Source: Adineta steineri (Eukaryota > Rotifera > Eurotatoria > Adinetida > Adinetidae). Taken from it: a stretch of 64,000 nt of DNA. The notes beneath the pieces are model-generated. The model ran no database searches, was not told where the DNA came from, and saw nothing but the letters and a program-made list of their open reading frames with translations. The stretch lies in assembly GCA_905250115.1 (NCBI GenBank), contig CAJNOI010000103.1, positions 234,280-298,279 of the forward strand, given 5' to 3'. The number at the start of each line of letters is the position of its first letter. Position 1 is the first letter of the stretch. Shown one piece after another: positions 11,837-21,991 of the stretch. Position numbers and translations under genes: made by a program.

Positions 11837-13999
11837 GTTAACCTGATGAATAATTATTTTGTTTGTGTTTATTTGTTTGCTTTTTTATTAATAAGCGCGT
11901 TGGATCACGACGAAGATGTTTTATTTATATTCGTTTGTGCTGTTGCTGCGCTTGATGTTAAATTTTGTTGTAAAACGCTCGGGCGCGTGTGATGGTGATG
12001 GTGAATGGGCTTGTGCTGCTCTTATTCTAACGCATCTGAATAATGAATGATTCGACCATTTTTGTAGACAGCAAAAACACGCGCCGAACGCAACAAGAAA
12101 AGAAGAAAGAGAGTGAATAAGAGAAGAGAAAATCTATTTTTCACTCTCTTTGTGTTTGTTCTCGCACACTCGTCACGTGATTATGAGAGAGAAAAGGAAG
12201 AATAGCAAGTAACTAACACACATCAACCTCTACCACAAAATATAAAGAGAACGATCTGGAATTATCATAGAATCGATGCAACAGCAGTACTACTACATAT
12301 ATACTCTGTTGTCCAGGGGGTAAATGAAGAAAAGAAGAAAAGAGAAGAAAACGAAGAAGACGACGAAATGACTTTGTATTTGAATACGTGCCAATAAGAG
12401 AAAGAAAAAAAAAGAGAAGAAACATAATGTCGACATCTACCCTATCGCTCTATCATCGTTCTTGTAGTTAATGGAAATCAAGTTAAAAGAATATATTTAG
12501 ATTATTGTCCAGGGATTATACCAAATATGTATGAATGTTCCAAACTATAAGTTCACAAAATTTATATACATATATATATCGAATTAATAAAGATTAAAAA
12601 AAAATTATTTCTTCTAATTACTATTAGTAGAGGATGTTTATTCGACAAATGATCAGATTTTCAATTTTGATAAAATACAATATGTATATATTTCTTACAT
12701 TTAATGGTTATAAAATTAATATACTCAAGATATTATAGATAACAAAAAAAAATGTATCATAGAAACTTTTATATTTAAAGTATAATGATTACAATTTATT
12801 TATTTTGTATAAATAGATATTCGTAAGTTCAATAATTTCTTATAATTAATACATTGATTTTTTTATTAGTCATGAATATTATACATGAAGGAGGATATAG
12901 AATATGATCCGTATCCGAGTCATTTTAGAGGACATAATTATCATTAAATGGACAAGAAAGTAAAAAATGCATTACTGATTATTTTCAATACTAACGACTA
13001 ATTATGAATGTATTTGATAATTTCAGATATCTAACTTATAGATCTGTACCATTTTAAAACATTCAACTAAAAATTTGAGTTATTTCGACTGACATTTTTG
13101 CGTTACTGATTGGATTCAATGATATATAAGAAACACATACATTTCTTAGAGAATAATATGTCCGTAAAATTCTTGCGCGTGTACTATTGGTAATATCCTT
13201 CATTACATAATGATATATCAAGAAGAAACGTAATACCCATGCTATCTAATTCTATTTATATCTTCTTTCAAAGATAATAACTATATTAGAGTAGTTTTGG
13301 AATACAATATTTTCTATGTTGATATGTATTAAATTTGAATTAAATTTTTTTTCTTAAATCAACAAATAATAAAATAAAAATCTGTTTTGTTTAAATAATT
13401 TCCCAATAGAGAATTTTTACGTTCGATTAAATAGGAGCTGATAGCATTACCATATGGATCGTAATGTTTGACAAACAAGGCTTATTTTTATTATTATAGA
13501 GATCTTATTGTACATCCTCAATTAGTCGTCAATATGTGCAAACAAGAACAATTATCTTAAAGAAAAATAAACAGATTTTATATATAAAAACAATTTCACT
13601 AAATAAAATATCCTGAAGTTCCAAGATCTTTCTATTATTGTTTATACAGAGCTAATTTCTAAAATAATTTTATTATATTTATATATTAATTGGTTCTTTT
13701 GTGAATAGAATCATTTTGAAAAATTAATTTAAATATGTTAAATGAAAAAGTAAAAATCAATCTTATTTTTATATAGATAATAGTTTATTCTTTTATTTAA
13801 ATTAATGTCAACAACAAAATGATTGTTCAATATTTGATAATAATGTATTCCGTCAATTAAATAGTAGTATATGAATTTAATATGGAAAATTTGATGTTAG
13901 TAATACTAATGTAAATTGTATTAAAATATTTAATAATGGAATCGGTCAATATGGATATTTATTTGATTGTAATCGAATACTTTATGGTCAAAATTTACT
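11837..13999. other. Intergenic, no gene seen
   Basis: The first 600 bp upstream of the Y-box gene are less AT-rich than the surroundings and contain GCGCG words (11890-12075), as a housekeeping promoter might. The rest is AT-rich. From about 13860 it may hold decayed remains of the adjoining F-box-type fragment, but no reading frame can be defended. Confidence 0.4.
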
Positions 14000-14200
14000 T
14001 TATCCATATTGTATAATTATTATATCTAGTAAAATATAATTAAATATATTAGAGCGTGTAACATCAACTAATAATGTATGTAATTGTTTTATTAAATAAT
14101 TACGCAATAGTTTATCAAATTCACGTGGTTTAATATCGATTAAATGTAGACATTGAAGTAATCTTGTTGAATGATATTGAATTTCAAGATATTTTGACAT
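14000..14200 (-). pseudogene. Fragment of a multigene F-box/LRR-type family (tentative)
   Basis: A 66-residue open frame containing LLQCLHLIDIKPREFDKLLR and KQLHTLLVDVT. This reads like one leucine-rich segment of the F-box-type family seen elsewhere in this window. No F-box, upstream exon or continuation was found, and the 918-bp inverted-repeat element begins 15 bp beyond its first Met. It is probably a gene remnant. Assignment is by pattern only. Confidence 0.35.
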
Positions 14201-14210
14201 TGATCATTAA

Positions 14211-14214
14211 ACAT
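14211..14214. repeat. Target-site duplication (left copy, ACAT)
   Basis: ACAT directly precedes the left inverted end; an identical ACAT directly follows the right end at 15133-15136. Only four bases long, so it counts only together with the inverted ends. Confidence 0.6.
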
Positions 14215-15132
14215 CATTGAGGGGGCCCCCCCCCTCAGGAACGATTTGCCACTTAGGATGGTCCGTTTGAGCTGAAATTTTCAGGGATGAGTAGTCCTGG
14301 TGAGATACGCTTCTAATAAAAATTTCAGCTCGCTAGGTCGTACCAGACCGGATTTGCACCTGGCTCATAGGTGATTTTTGACCTCCAGGAGAATCTTTAT
14401 AACTCCGTTCAGGGATGACGTATGGAGCTCGGGGTAGTTTCAAATTAAAGCCCATGTCAGTGCGCATCTTTTTATCAGACAGAATTTTGAAATTGTGTAT
14501 TATTGATTTTTAATGAATATTTTAGTAAACATATCTTTAAAAAAGCATGAAAATGATGCTCCGGCGATAGTAAATTTCATTTTTCTGAGTCCAGGTTTTG
14601 AAATTCAAAAAACTGGTTGATAAAAAGTTTCGTCTTTTCGAGATCTTCAAAATAAAAAAAAATATTAATTTTTTGGCCCATCCGAATCAGAGTTATTTCC
14701 ATTTTTGTGATTGGAAACCATGTTCTGAGAAAAACGCAAAAGAAGTTTTAAAATTAAGAAAATCCGTGAAAAACTCAGTTTTTATTTGAGAACTTCATTT
14801 TTGCACGGTGACCTCTACTAAAACTTACACCGTTCGATAGAGAATTAAATTCTGCATCTAACGGAGTTATTTTTAAAGTTAGCAAAAATTCCTAGTCGAA
14901 TCTAAACACAAAATACTCGAATATAGTGCTAATTTTACTTATGTAAAATATATTAAAAAATAGGGTAGTAAGGTCAAGTTTTTTGCTGATAAGTCTAGGT
15001 AAATCTCATTGTTTTGGGAAAACCTATATATATTCGGAAAGAGGAAACTTCGGCGCATCTTTCTATGTGATAAACTCAATTTCGATTTTTTTTCAAAAAA
15101 GTACATTTTTTGAGGGGGGGGGGCCCTTAATG
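14215..15132. mobile_element. Non-autonomous DNA element with C-tract terminal inverted repeats
   Basis: A 918-bp block is bounded by inverted ends: left CATTGAGGGGGCCCCCCCCC then TCA (14215-14237), and on the other strand the right end (15132-15111) reads CATTAAGGGCCCCCCCCCC then TCA. Directly outside both ends is ACAT (14211-14214 and 15133-15136), a 4-bp target-site duplication. The inside has no coding frame and is less AT-rich than its flanks near the left end. It looks like a MITE or other deletion derivative; the superfamily is not identified. It sits against a decayed F-box-type fragment. Confidence 0.72.
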
Positions 15133-15383
15133 ACATATTTGAACGAAAAAGAATTTTTTTTCAAAATGTTTTTTTCTAAAAGTATGAATAAAGAAAACTA
15201 ATGAAGAAGATGATTTATTGAATTAAAATAGGAAATCGATGGGAATGAAAAGAAAACGATCAAAATAAAAATAGTTGTAATATATTAATCGAGTTTGGAT
15301 TTTCATGTATAGTGTGTTTAATTGCTGTGGTGCATTGTCAATAACTCCACCCGTCTTTGAAAGTAACATCCAATGCACCGGGA

Positions 15384-15614
15384 TTAACCTGTACCTATGC
15401 AATCAGTAATGGTGGCATGAGGTCGATAGTCCTGGTCAGTTTCTTCAGTAGTTGTAAGGTGTAAATTCATGCCGATTGTTAAACTTCCTTGTTGCAAATT
15501 AATCTTCATCGGTGGATCAAATTGACCGAACTGATTTTTTATATCATCATATTTCATCCTATAGAATACGCAGTTCAGTGGAAATTGTAATTTTGTATTT
15601 GTTGATAATGACAA
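15384..15614 (-). pseudogene. Decayed copy of an unrecognised beta-rich domain (inverted copy)
   Basis: Minus-strand frame with FGQFDPPMKINLQQGSL and EETDQDYRPHATITD. It matches the plus-strand copies at 16070-16350 and 16640-17000 (PPMKISLQEGN, HVNIQEGAL). Just before the shared KYDD segment both the minus and the first plus copy show an acceptor-like AG, which suggests an exon of a spliced gene family. The protein family is unknown to me. The copy is short and isolated, so I treat it as a remnant. Confidence 0.45.
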
Positions 15615-16069
15615 GTAGATGTTTGATGAACACTGATTAGTCCTTGTTTTTTAATTAATTTGTTTAAATCTGAAAAAAACAACAATTACAATCGTTAACA
15701 AAATAACTATATTAGATGATATTCTTATGTAAAACAAAACAGCTATGTTTATAATACAGAAACGGAGAGAAAACTGAATTAACATAGGTCACGGTGTGTA
15801 CACGTACACCTCGAATAATAACAGACGAAATAGGTTCTACATGTTTTTGTTGTTTTTTTCCAGATTTCAACACCTTCTAATAATACAATGCTCACCAAAA
15901 ATTTACTTAAAATTATCCAATGACGCAACGGTCAATTATCCCGTAAGTTGTGTTTTCGTAATCATCATGTTGTTTTTTTAGATCTAAACAACAATTCCTA
16001 ATTCATTTTCAACAATTTTACTATCCTTACCAACAAGTACAACATTACAATCTCCATTACAATACGTAT

Positions 16070-17000
16070 TTCACAGGGCAAAATATGATGATGAAAAAAA
16101 TCAGTTCGATCAATTTGGTCCACCGATGAAAATCTCTCTCCAAGAAGGAAACGTAAGCGGTGGTATAAGTTTACCGTTTGCACCTACGGAAGAAAATGAT
16201 AAGGATTATCGACTTCATGATATCATAACCGATAGCAATGGCATTATTTTAATCCCGATACACTGGATGATACTTTCTAAGTCCGGTGGACTCGTAGATA
16301 ATGCTACAGCACAAGAAAAAACATTATATATGAAAATGCAAACTGATTAATATATTAGAACTAAGAAAACAATACAATAGAGAAGCTCGTCAGTTTATAC
16401 CATATGGTCAACCAATGCACGTCAACATTCAGGATGGTGGATTGACTGATGGTATAAATCTACATTTAACATCAGCTGAACAAACACAGGTCGATTGTTC
16501 TTGAAGCAGCAATTCATAAATCTGACCCTGGCATAGCTTCGGGTGGAACCGAACGGATCCGCTCAACGGGAATACTCTTTTCAAGAAACCTCTGGCATAC
16601 CACGGAGCCGGCCGTTTTCGTGCCGGATTGTTCGACCTGAATGCACGTCAACATTCAGGAGGGTGCGTTGACCGGAGTTATAAACATACATCTGACAAGA
16701 GCTCCGTATACTGTACAAAAGTACCGTTTGCAAGTAGTAATTATCGATTATAAAGATATTGTACTACGTCCAAACCATTGGCTCACATTGGACAATACCG
16801 GGCTCATCAAACAAGACCAGCTACAAACTTCAAAGGTGCCTCTCGTGATGGTATCGAGTTACATTTAACGGCGTCAGAAGAAAAAATGCCACGTTTTCTT
16901 CTCTCAACAACTGCAACAGATGGTCAAGAAAAAGAGTTCAAATCCATTACATCAATCACGCTTGGTAGTAGAGTATTAGTAAACATAACTAATCCTCATC
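16070..17000 (+). pseudogene. Decayed tandem copies of the same unrecognised domain
   Basis: Three partial copies follow each other on the plus strand: about 16070-16350 (QFGPPMKISLQEGNVSGG then DYRLHDIITDSNGI and a PIHWMIL motif), 16378-16500 (QFIPYGQPMHVNIQDGGL) and 16640-17000 (MHVNIQEGALTGVINIHL, YRLQVVIIDYKDIVL, NHWLTLDNTG, ELHLTASEE). The pattern PM-x-(V/I)-x-(I/L)Q-(D/E)G-x-(L/V)-x-G recurs. Stops and frame changes separate the copies, so no intact gene is present. A fragment of a dispersed GC-rich repeat lies between copies two and three. Confidence 0.45.
16548..16645 (-). repeat. Dispersed GC-rich repeat, copy A
   Basis: Read on the minus strand it contains CAATCCGGCACG, AACGGCCGGCTCC, GAGTATTCCCG and GCGGATCCG. 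Two similar blocks at 31555-31660 and 32733-32830 read on the plus strand. On the opposite strand all three encode a YHGAGRFRAGLF-like peptide. The extent is approximate. It interrupts the decayed domain copies here. Confidence 0.5.
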
Positions 17001-17029
17001 ATTTTAATATCATGTTGCTCATGCATACC

Positions 17030-18461
17030 ATTTATCGAATATCTCTCTTTTGGTATAAAAGATCGAGATAGTAATGAGTTTGATTATATACATGATATTA
17101 AATTGTAAGCTACACTTATCATTGATAAAATTGTCAATTACATGAATCTTTTTTAGATTACCTACCACTATTATTGATCCTTATCTTCTTCGATACTTAT
17201 CTCATCTACATATAAATTGTATGAATAGCCTAAGTTTTCATCGAATTATTACACTTTTATCATCTGTATTGGGTCAACTTTCTCATTTTTCATTACAGTT
17301 AAAAGGATTTAGATCAATTTCTGATCCATTAACTATATCAGGTGATATGATTCAACAATTGTGCATTGATCGTCTTCAACCAATGACAACTTATACTCTT
17401 AATCTATTGTTATACGCTACGGATACTTTTGAAGAAAAAAGAATTTTCAATTCGTTTTTTAAAATTCCATTTATTCAATGATAATGACCAAAATTATTCA
17501 TTCAAGAACTTGATGATCGATATATGGGTTCTACATTTCATTGTTTTAAAGTATCTACTTTACCATATAATGACAAAATTCTTTCATCATACGTATTCTC
17601 AAAAGAACTTGAAAGGTATTTAGAAAACATTTTTTTATATGAATGATTAATAGAATTGTTTTCTCTTTCTTATTTAGCTCTTTTCAAATGTCGGTGAATC
17701 CAGTAGATCTATTTCCATGCGCTGATACATTATTTCTATGTGGCTATAACAAGATCAATTGTGTTCAGGATCTTGGCAATTGTAGAAGTTCTATTTCATC
17801 ATTAGTTTCATGGCCATTATTAACAAATATTTCAATCAATCATAATCATGTTCTTACTCCGACCACATTAAAATGTACACACACTAGAAATTTTTGATGA
17901 TTTTGGATTTTTGTTTCGTACAATATTAAATAATCATAATCTTACAACTGTGATCAATCAACAAGTATTGATTTTTATTTCTATTTCAGAAAAATCTTTC
18001 TTCAAAACTTAATCTAGAAAAGAAAATATTATAAAGATTTAAACGTACGAAATAACTAAAAAAAATATTTTTCTATTAATTAGATTGAATCACTGGAAAT
18101 CTTTAGTATAACATTGACATTTCAAAATGCTCAACGAAGTTGTACATTATTGTCGAATCGATTATCTAACTTGAAGAAACTTAACTTTAATATTTGTGAT
18201 GCATTTTATCCATGGAGATGGAACCCATCTTGTATTGTTGACAGAAAAAATAAATCCACAAGACGTATTGTTCCTCTTATTTATCTGCTTGTAGATAAAT
18301 TACAAAAACTTGTTTCGCTACGCATTGTCTTTTCCAATTCCAAATTCAATGATACACCTTGTTTTCCACATTTGATTCGACGACAATTACATCAATATCC
18401 ACTTAATCGACCATTTCGATTACGATTTTCTTCTAATGCAATTGCACTATGGCTTTATTAA
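17030..18461 (+). pseudogene. F-box/LRR-type family gene remnant (C-terminal part)
   Basis: Several open segments in different frames resemble the C-terminal half of the bdelloid-type F-box/LRR family: SHFSLQLKGFRSISDPLTIS and DRLQPMTTYTLNLLLY (17221-17481), then NCRSSISSLVSWPLL (about 17780), then LSNRLSNLKKLNFNICDAFY and LVDKLQKLVSLRIVFSN ending PCFPHLIRRQLHQYPLNRPF (18114-18461). The last segment ends cleanly at a stop and has AATAAA downstream (about 18560). Frame changes between segments and the absence of an F-box or start point to a decayed copy, although some breaks may be unrecognised introns. Confidence 0.5.
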
Positions 18462-18690
18462 TGTATTAATTATGTTAATGTATTTTGTTATTGTAAATTT
18501 TATACATATTTAAATGTCAGAAAAATCAGAAATATTCTGTATTTTTGTTACAAGCAATAAAATTGAAATTTTGAAATTGAATTAATTTTTCTTGATTAAT
18601 TTTGACATACAGTTAATATTTGCTATATTGAAGGAGATAAGATTGCTAAACAAAAAAAAGCAACTATTTCAACCCTTTTTTTCTCTATTA

Positions 18691-18750
18691 ATAAATATAT
18701 TTTCAAAATAATAAATATATTTTCAAAATAATAAATATATTTTCAAAAAA
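18691..18750. repeat. 20-bp tandem repeat, three copies
   Basis: The unit ATAAATATATTTTCAAAATA occurs three times head to tail, with the last copy ending in poly-A. Simple minisatellite, no coding role. Confidence 0.85.
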
Positions 18751-19085
18751 AATTTACTTACATTTGATACAACTGATGAGACTACATCGTTGCTTCATGA
18801 AATGGAAGTAGATTTTAACAATCTTTAGAATTTGGGTCAAAAGAAATAGTTAGGTCAGTCCAAAAGTAATGACAGTGACATTTTAATAGCCGACAGTAAG
18901 CTGAAGGAGAATTTCTTTTAGTATTAAGCAACAGAGAAAAAACGCTCTATCTTTCTATGGTATTTGATTATACTTTAGTCAAGATTATGGTAGGAAAGTT
19001 TTCATAAGGTTAGTTTTATTATTACGTATTTTAGTTACAGCAGTACTAAATTGAAATAATATTATTCTATGTGAGTATATTCATT

Positions 19086-19125
19086 AGGGTGTGGGTGTGG
19101 ATATTATCTTTACACCACACTCACA
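19086..19125. repeat. Telomere-like GT/CA foldback
   Basis: GGGTGTGGGTGTGG, a short AT spacer, then ACACCACACTCAC: a G-rich arm followed by its C-rich complement. One of six similar structures in the window. Confidence 0.6.
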
Positions 19126-19629
19126 GTCTTGTTTTAGTTTACTTTCATTTTTTCTCATCAATAGTACCAAAAAATTGCAATTCACTCATACATATTCGAA
19201 AAATAAAAGGCTTCTTGCAAAGAAAAAAACAAAAAAGAACTGACTGGTAAAAACAGAACACGAATATATATTTTCTGCATAAAAAACAGACGACGAAAAA
19301 GAAAATAAAAATAAAATAAAACAAACGAAAGAATGTTGTCTGCAATAACAGTACTTTAAATGTAATGAAGAAAAAGAATCGAAAACCATGTGATCGCTAG
19401 CAAGATTAGTTAGTGGGTATTTTATTATTTGTATTGGTTGCATTTTATATTGCAGTTAAAGTAGTCAGGTGTAGGACGAAATTTAAAAATGGTCTGTATA
19501 TCGTCTAAAACATTCGAGTTCTATATCGCATTCATTTGTTTTTCCAGTATAAAGTGGCAGAAAATATTGCATTTATACGAATGAATAAGGATTTAATCTA
19601 ATATTTTTTTATTTTAAGTTTCTAGATAA

Positions 19630-21363
19630 ATGTCAAACTTGTCGCTTGATTGTCTGCCTGTTGAGATTCTTCATCGTATTTTTGATTATCTCAACGTGCG
19701 TACAATTATTAATTCAGTTCGTGGCGTTTGCACACAACTCCATGCGATTGTTAATTCCTATGATCGTTTTCGACTCAATTTGTATTCAACCAATAAGTTT
19801 TGTTTGAAAGTATCTCGTCTTGTTGAACCTTCAAATATCATTTCACTGATTTTATCCGGTGGCTATGGCCGTCAAGGATACATCAAATCGTTTCCCGTGA
19901 ATTTCAACGTTAGTAATTTTACTAGACTTCGTTCGTTGACCCTTAATGAAGTCAGCAATATTGAAATTAACCAAATTTTCCAACATATTATGATCAATTC
20001 TCTAGTGTCAATGACAGTCACTATGCGTGAACAATATAACAATACAGCCTTATCAAGTATCTTTCCAGTTGCCGGTCATCGAATCAATTTTCAAAAATTG
20101 TTCTTGAATAATCTGGATTATACGACTATAGAAATACCATGGACAAATCAATGCAAATTAGAACAACTGACGATCAGGGATTGCAGTTATCACGGATATG
20201 GTATCATACTCTCTAACTTACACTGTTTAAAAACACTTGAAATCAGAAAGTGTCTTATGGATAATACTTATCAAAGGGCTTCTTCATATTCAGTTACAAC
20301 ATCCAATTCTGCAAAGAGACAACGTACTTCCACTGATCCCACAGGTACAGTGAGTTAAATATACACTCTTCAACCATCATCTACCTCATCGGAGGGTTAG
20401 CAATTTTTTTCGATGAAATGAATTTCGTGCCTGACTCATATGTAACTAATCGACTCGATCTAGTTTGATCGTTTAAACAGCCACATCACTAACATGGGAG
20501 CTATTGAAGTGATACCCATCCTTTGAGCTCATAAAGAGACGTCTAGGAGCCTAATAAAATCCTAAAAGACAGTTAGTCTCCTAATATTTTTCCAGTCAAG
20601 TTATTATTAGATTATATGAGTTCAAAAGATCAGTATCCCGTTGAAATAGCTGCTTCATAAGAAAACGACCTGTTCAGTTTCCACTCTACTCTACAGGACT
20701 GCATTTTTTTACGTATGTATTCTCTAAATCCATAGAGACTCAGAGTACTTCTATACTTCTTAGTACTTTTGTACTGGTAGAGTTTCGACTTGTCAGTCTT
20801 GTAAAAAATGTTTGATCTTATATATTGATTTAATAGTATATGCACAATTGATTTCATTGACTATTGGTGATTGTCAAATATCAATGGAAGAACTCAAATG
20901 CCTTCTTTTACTGACACCTTCACTTGTCCACCTCAAACTGGTTTCATCTAGATCAGAAACTTATTCGATATTCGATGGTTCTTATTGGGAGCAATTTATT
21001 CAAAATAATCTACTTTTACTGAATAAATTTCAATTTTTCTTCACTTATATTACCGATGAATTTAATGATACCAATACTTTGGACTCACTTATTCTACCAT
21101 TTCGAAGTTCGTTCTGGCTCAACAACAAACATTGGCTTGTCAGTTGTGACTATACCCCACGAAAACGGAACATTCGACTCTATACATCATCAGCCTACAA
21201 GGATATCGAAGCAAGATCTTCTAAACTTTTAATATCATCGATAAATCCTAAATGTCGTATGATTTTGCATTCGAATGAAGACATGGACCATTACAGTAGA
21301 AAAGAAGTAAGTCTGAAATGTCTGTCTCATACAAAAATCGTCCAAAGCGTTTCAGATACGTAA
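19630..21363 (+). CDS. F-box protein (paralogue 1), 3' end uncertain
   Basis: Exon 1 (19630-20344) starts with an F-box: LDCLPVEILHRIFDYLNVRT, then VRGVCTQLHAIVNSYDRF (residues about 5-45), followed by leucine-rich segments. A GT at 20345 and an AG at 20835-20836 join in frame to exon 2 from 20837, whose LISLTIGDCQISMEELKCLL and TPSLVHLKL match the paralogue at 25540-27326 (LTSLTIAEIHI, TPSLTHLKM). The 492-bp intron is roughly ten times the local norm. Exon 2 reads on to a stop at 21363, but a donor GAA|GTAAGT at 21307 falls in the same phase as the last intron of the paralogue, so a third exon is expected; none was convincingly found. F-box proteins recruit substrates to SCF ubiquitin ligases. 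The gene may be recently damaged at its 3' end. Confidence 0.72.
20345..20836. other. Enlarged intron of F-box paralogue 1
   Basis: 492 bp, against 47-66 bp for most introns here, and less AT-rich than usual. No inverted ends or target duplication could be seen, so an insertion is suspected but not shown. Confidence 0.4.
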
Positions 21364-21991
21364 ATCCATGTTTTTCCTGTATTTATAAATGTTTTTTATC
21401 AGATATTTTGTAGAGTTGAATGTGTATGGTTCAAAGTCCAACAGTTGAACGATGATGTTTTTGTGGATGATGGGTTATTTTCCCTGTAAAATTTAGAATT
21501 TCCTTCCATTATGCCATCTAACCCAAGAAGAATCTATTTTCCTTAGTTTTCCATTCATAGAAATGACGTCAAATACACAAATATCTGTGATGAAACTCTG
21601 AAATCTTTCATTAGAGCCATTTGTGTTACTTTGAGGGTGAGAGTGTTTTCGTCAACTTCTTATACTTGGAAGCGTTTTTCGAATATATACGTCTCATTCA
21701 ATGTCTTCCATTAATATCTAGAAAATTTATTCAGTTTTCAAAATATTGCGAAAGTAATCGATTTAATAAGATAATAAGACATATTGTCCGTAATGCGCAT
21801 AATTAATTAGTAGCATACAAAATCTAATTGTATTTTTCTAACCTAAACATATAACGCCCAGCCCGACCTCACTCATTCTTCAGACACATAAAATATCACC
21901 CCATTTTTCGCGACTAGTCTTAGTACTTATTTTATCCGTGATTCCTCATTCTCCTTTGAATTCCATAGTATATATTCTTGTTTTTATATAG
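21364..21991. other. Region between F-box gene and first recognised LRR exon
   Basis: About 630 bp that should contain the missing last exon of the F-box gene and/or the 5' end of the LRR gene. Neither could be fixed. A 61-residue plus-strand frame at 21621-21806 has no recognisable homology. Confidence 0.35.

Larger units (their letters stand above)
18462..19629. other. Intergenic with short tandem repeat and GT-rich hairpin
   Basis: About 1.2 kb. It holds three copies of a 20-bp unit at 18691-18750 and a telomere-like GT/CA foldback at 19086-19125. No gene was seen; the minus-strand open frames are Phe-rich. Confidence 0.5.

Noticed and set aside
12213-12425. 70-aa minus frame upstream of the Y-box gene
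   Set aside because: Leu/Phe/Ser-rich reading of GA-rich leader sequence; no homology or splice context.
21621-21806. 61-aa plus frame before the LRR exons
   Set aside because: Considered as the LRR gene's first exon, but no donor in the right phase and no homology were found.
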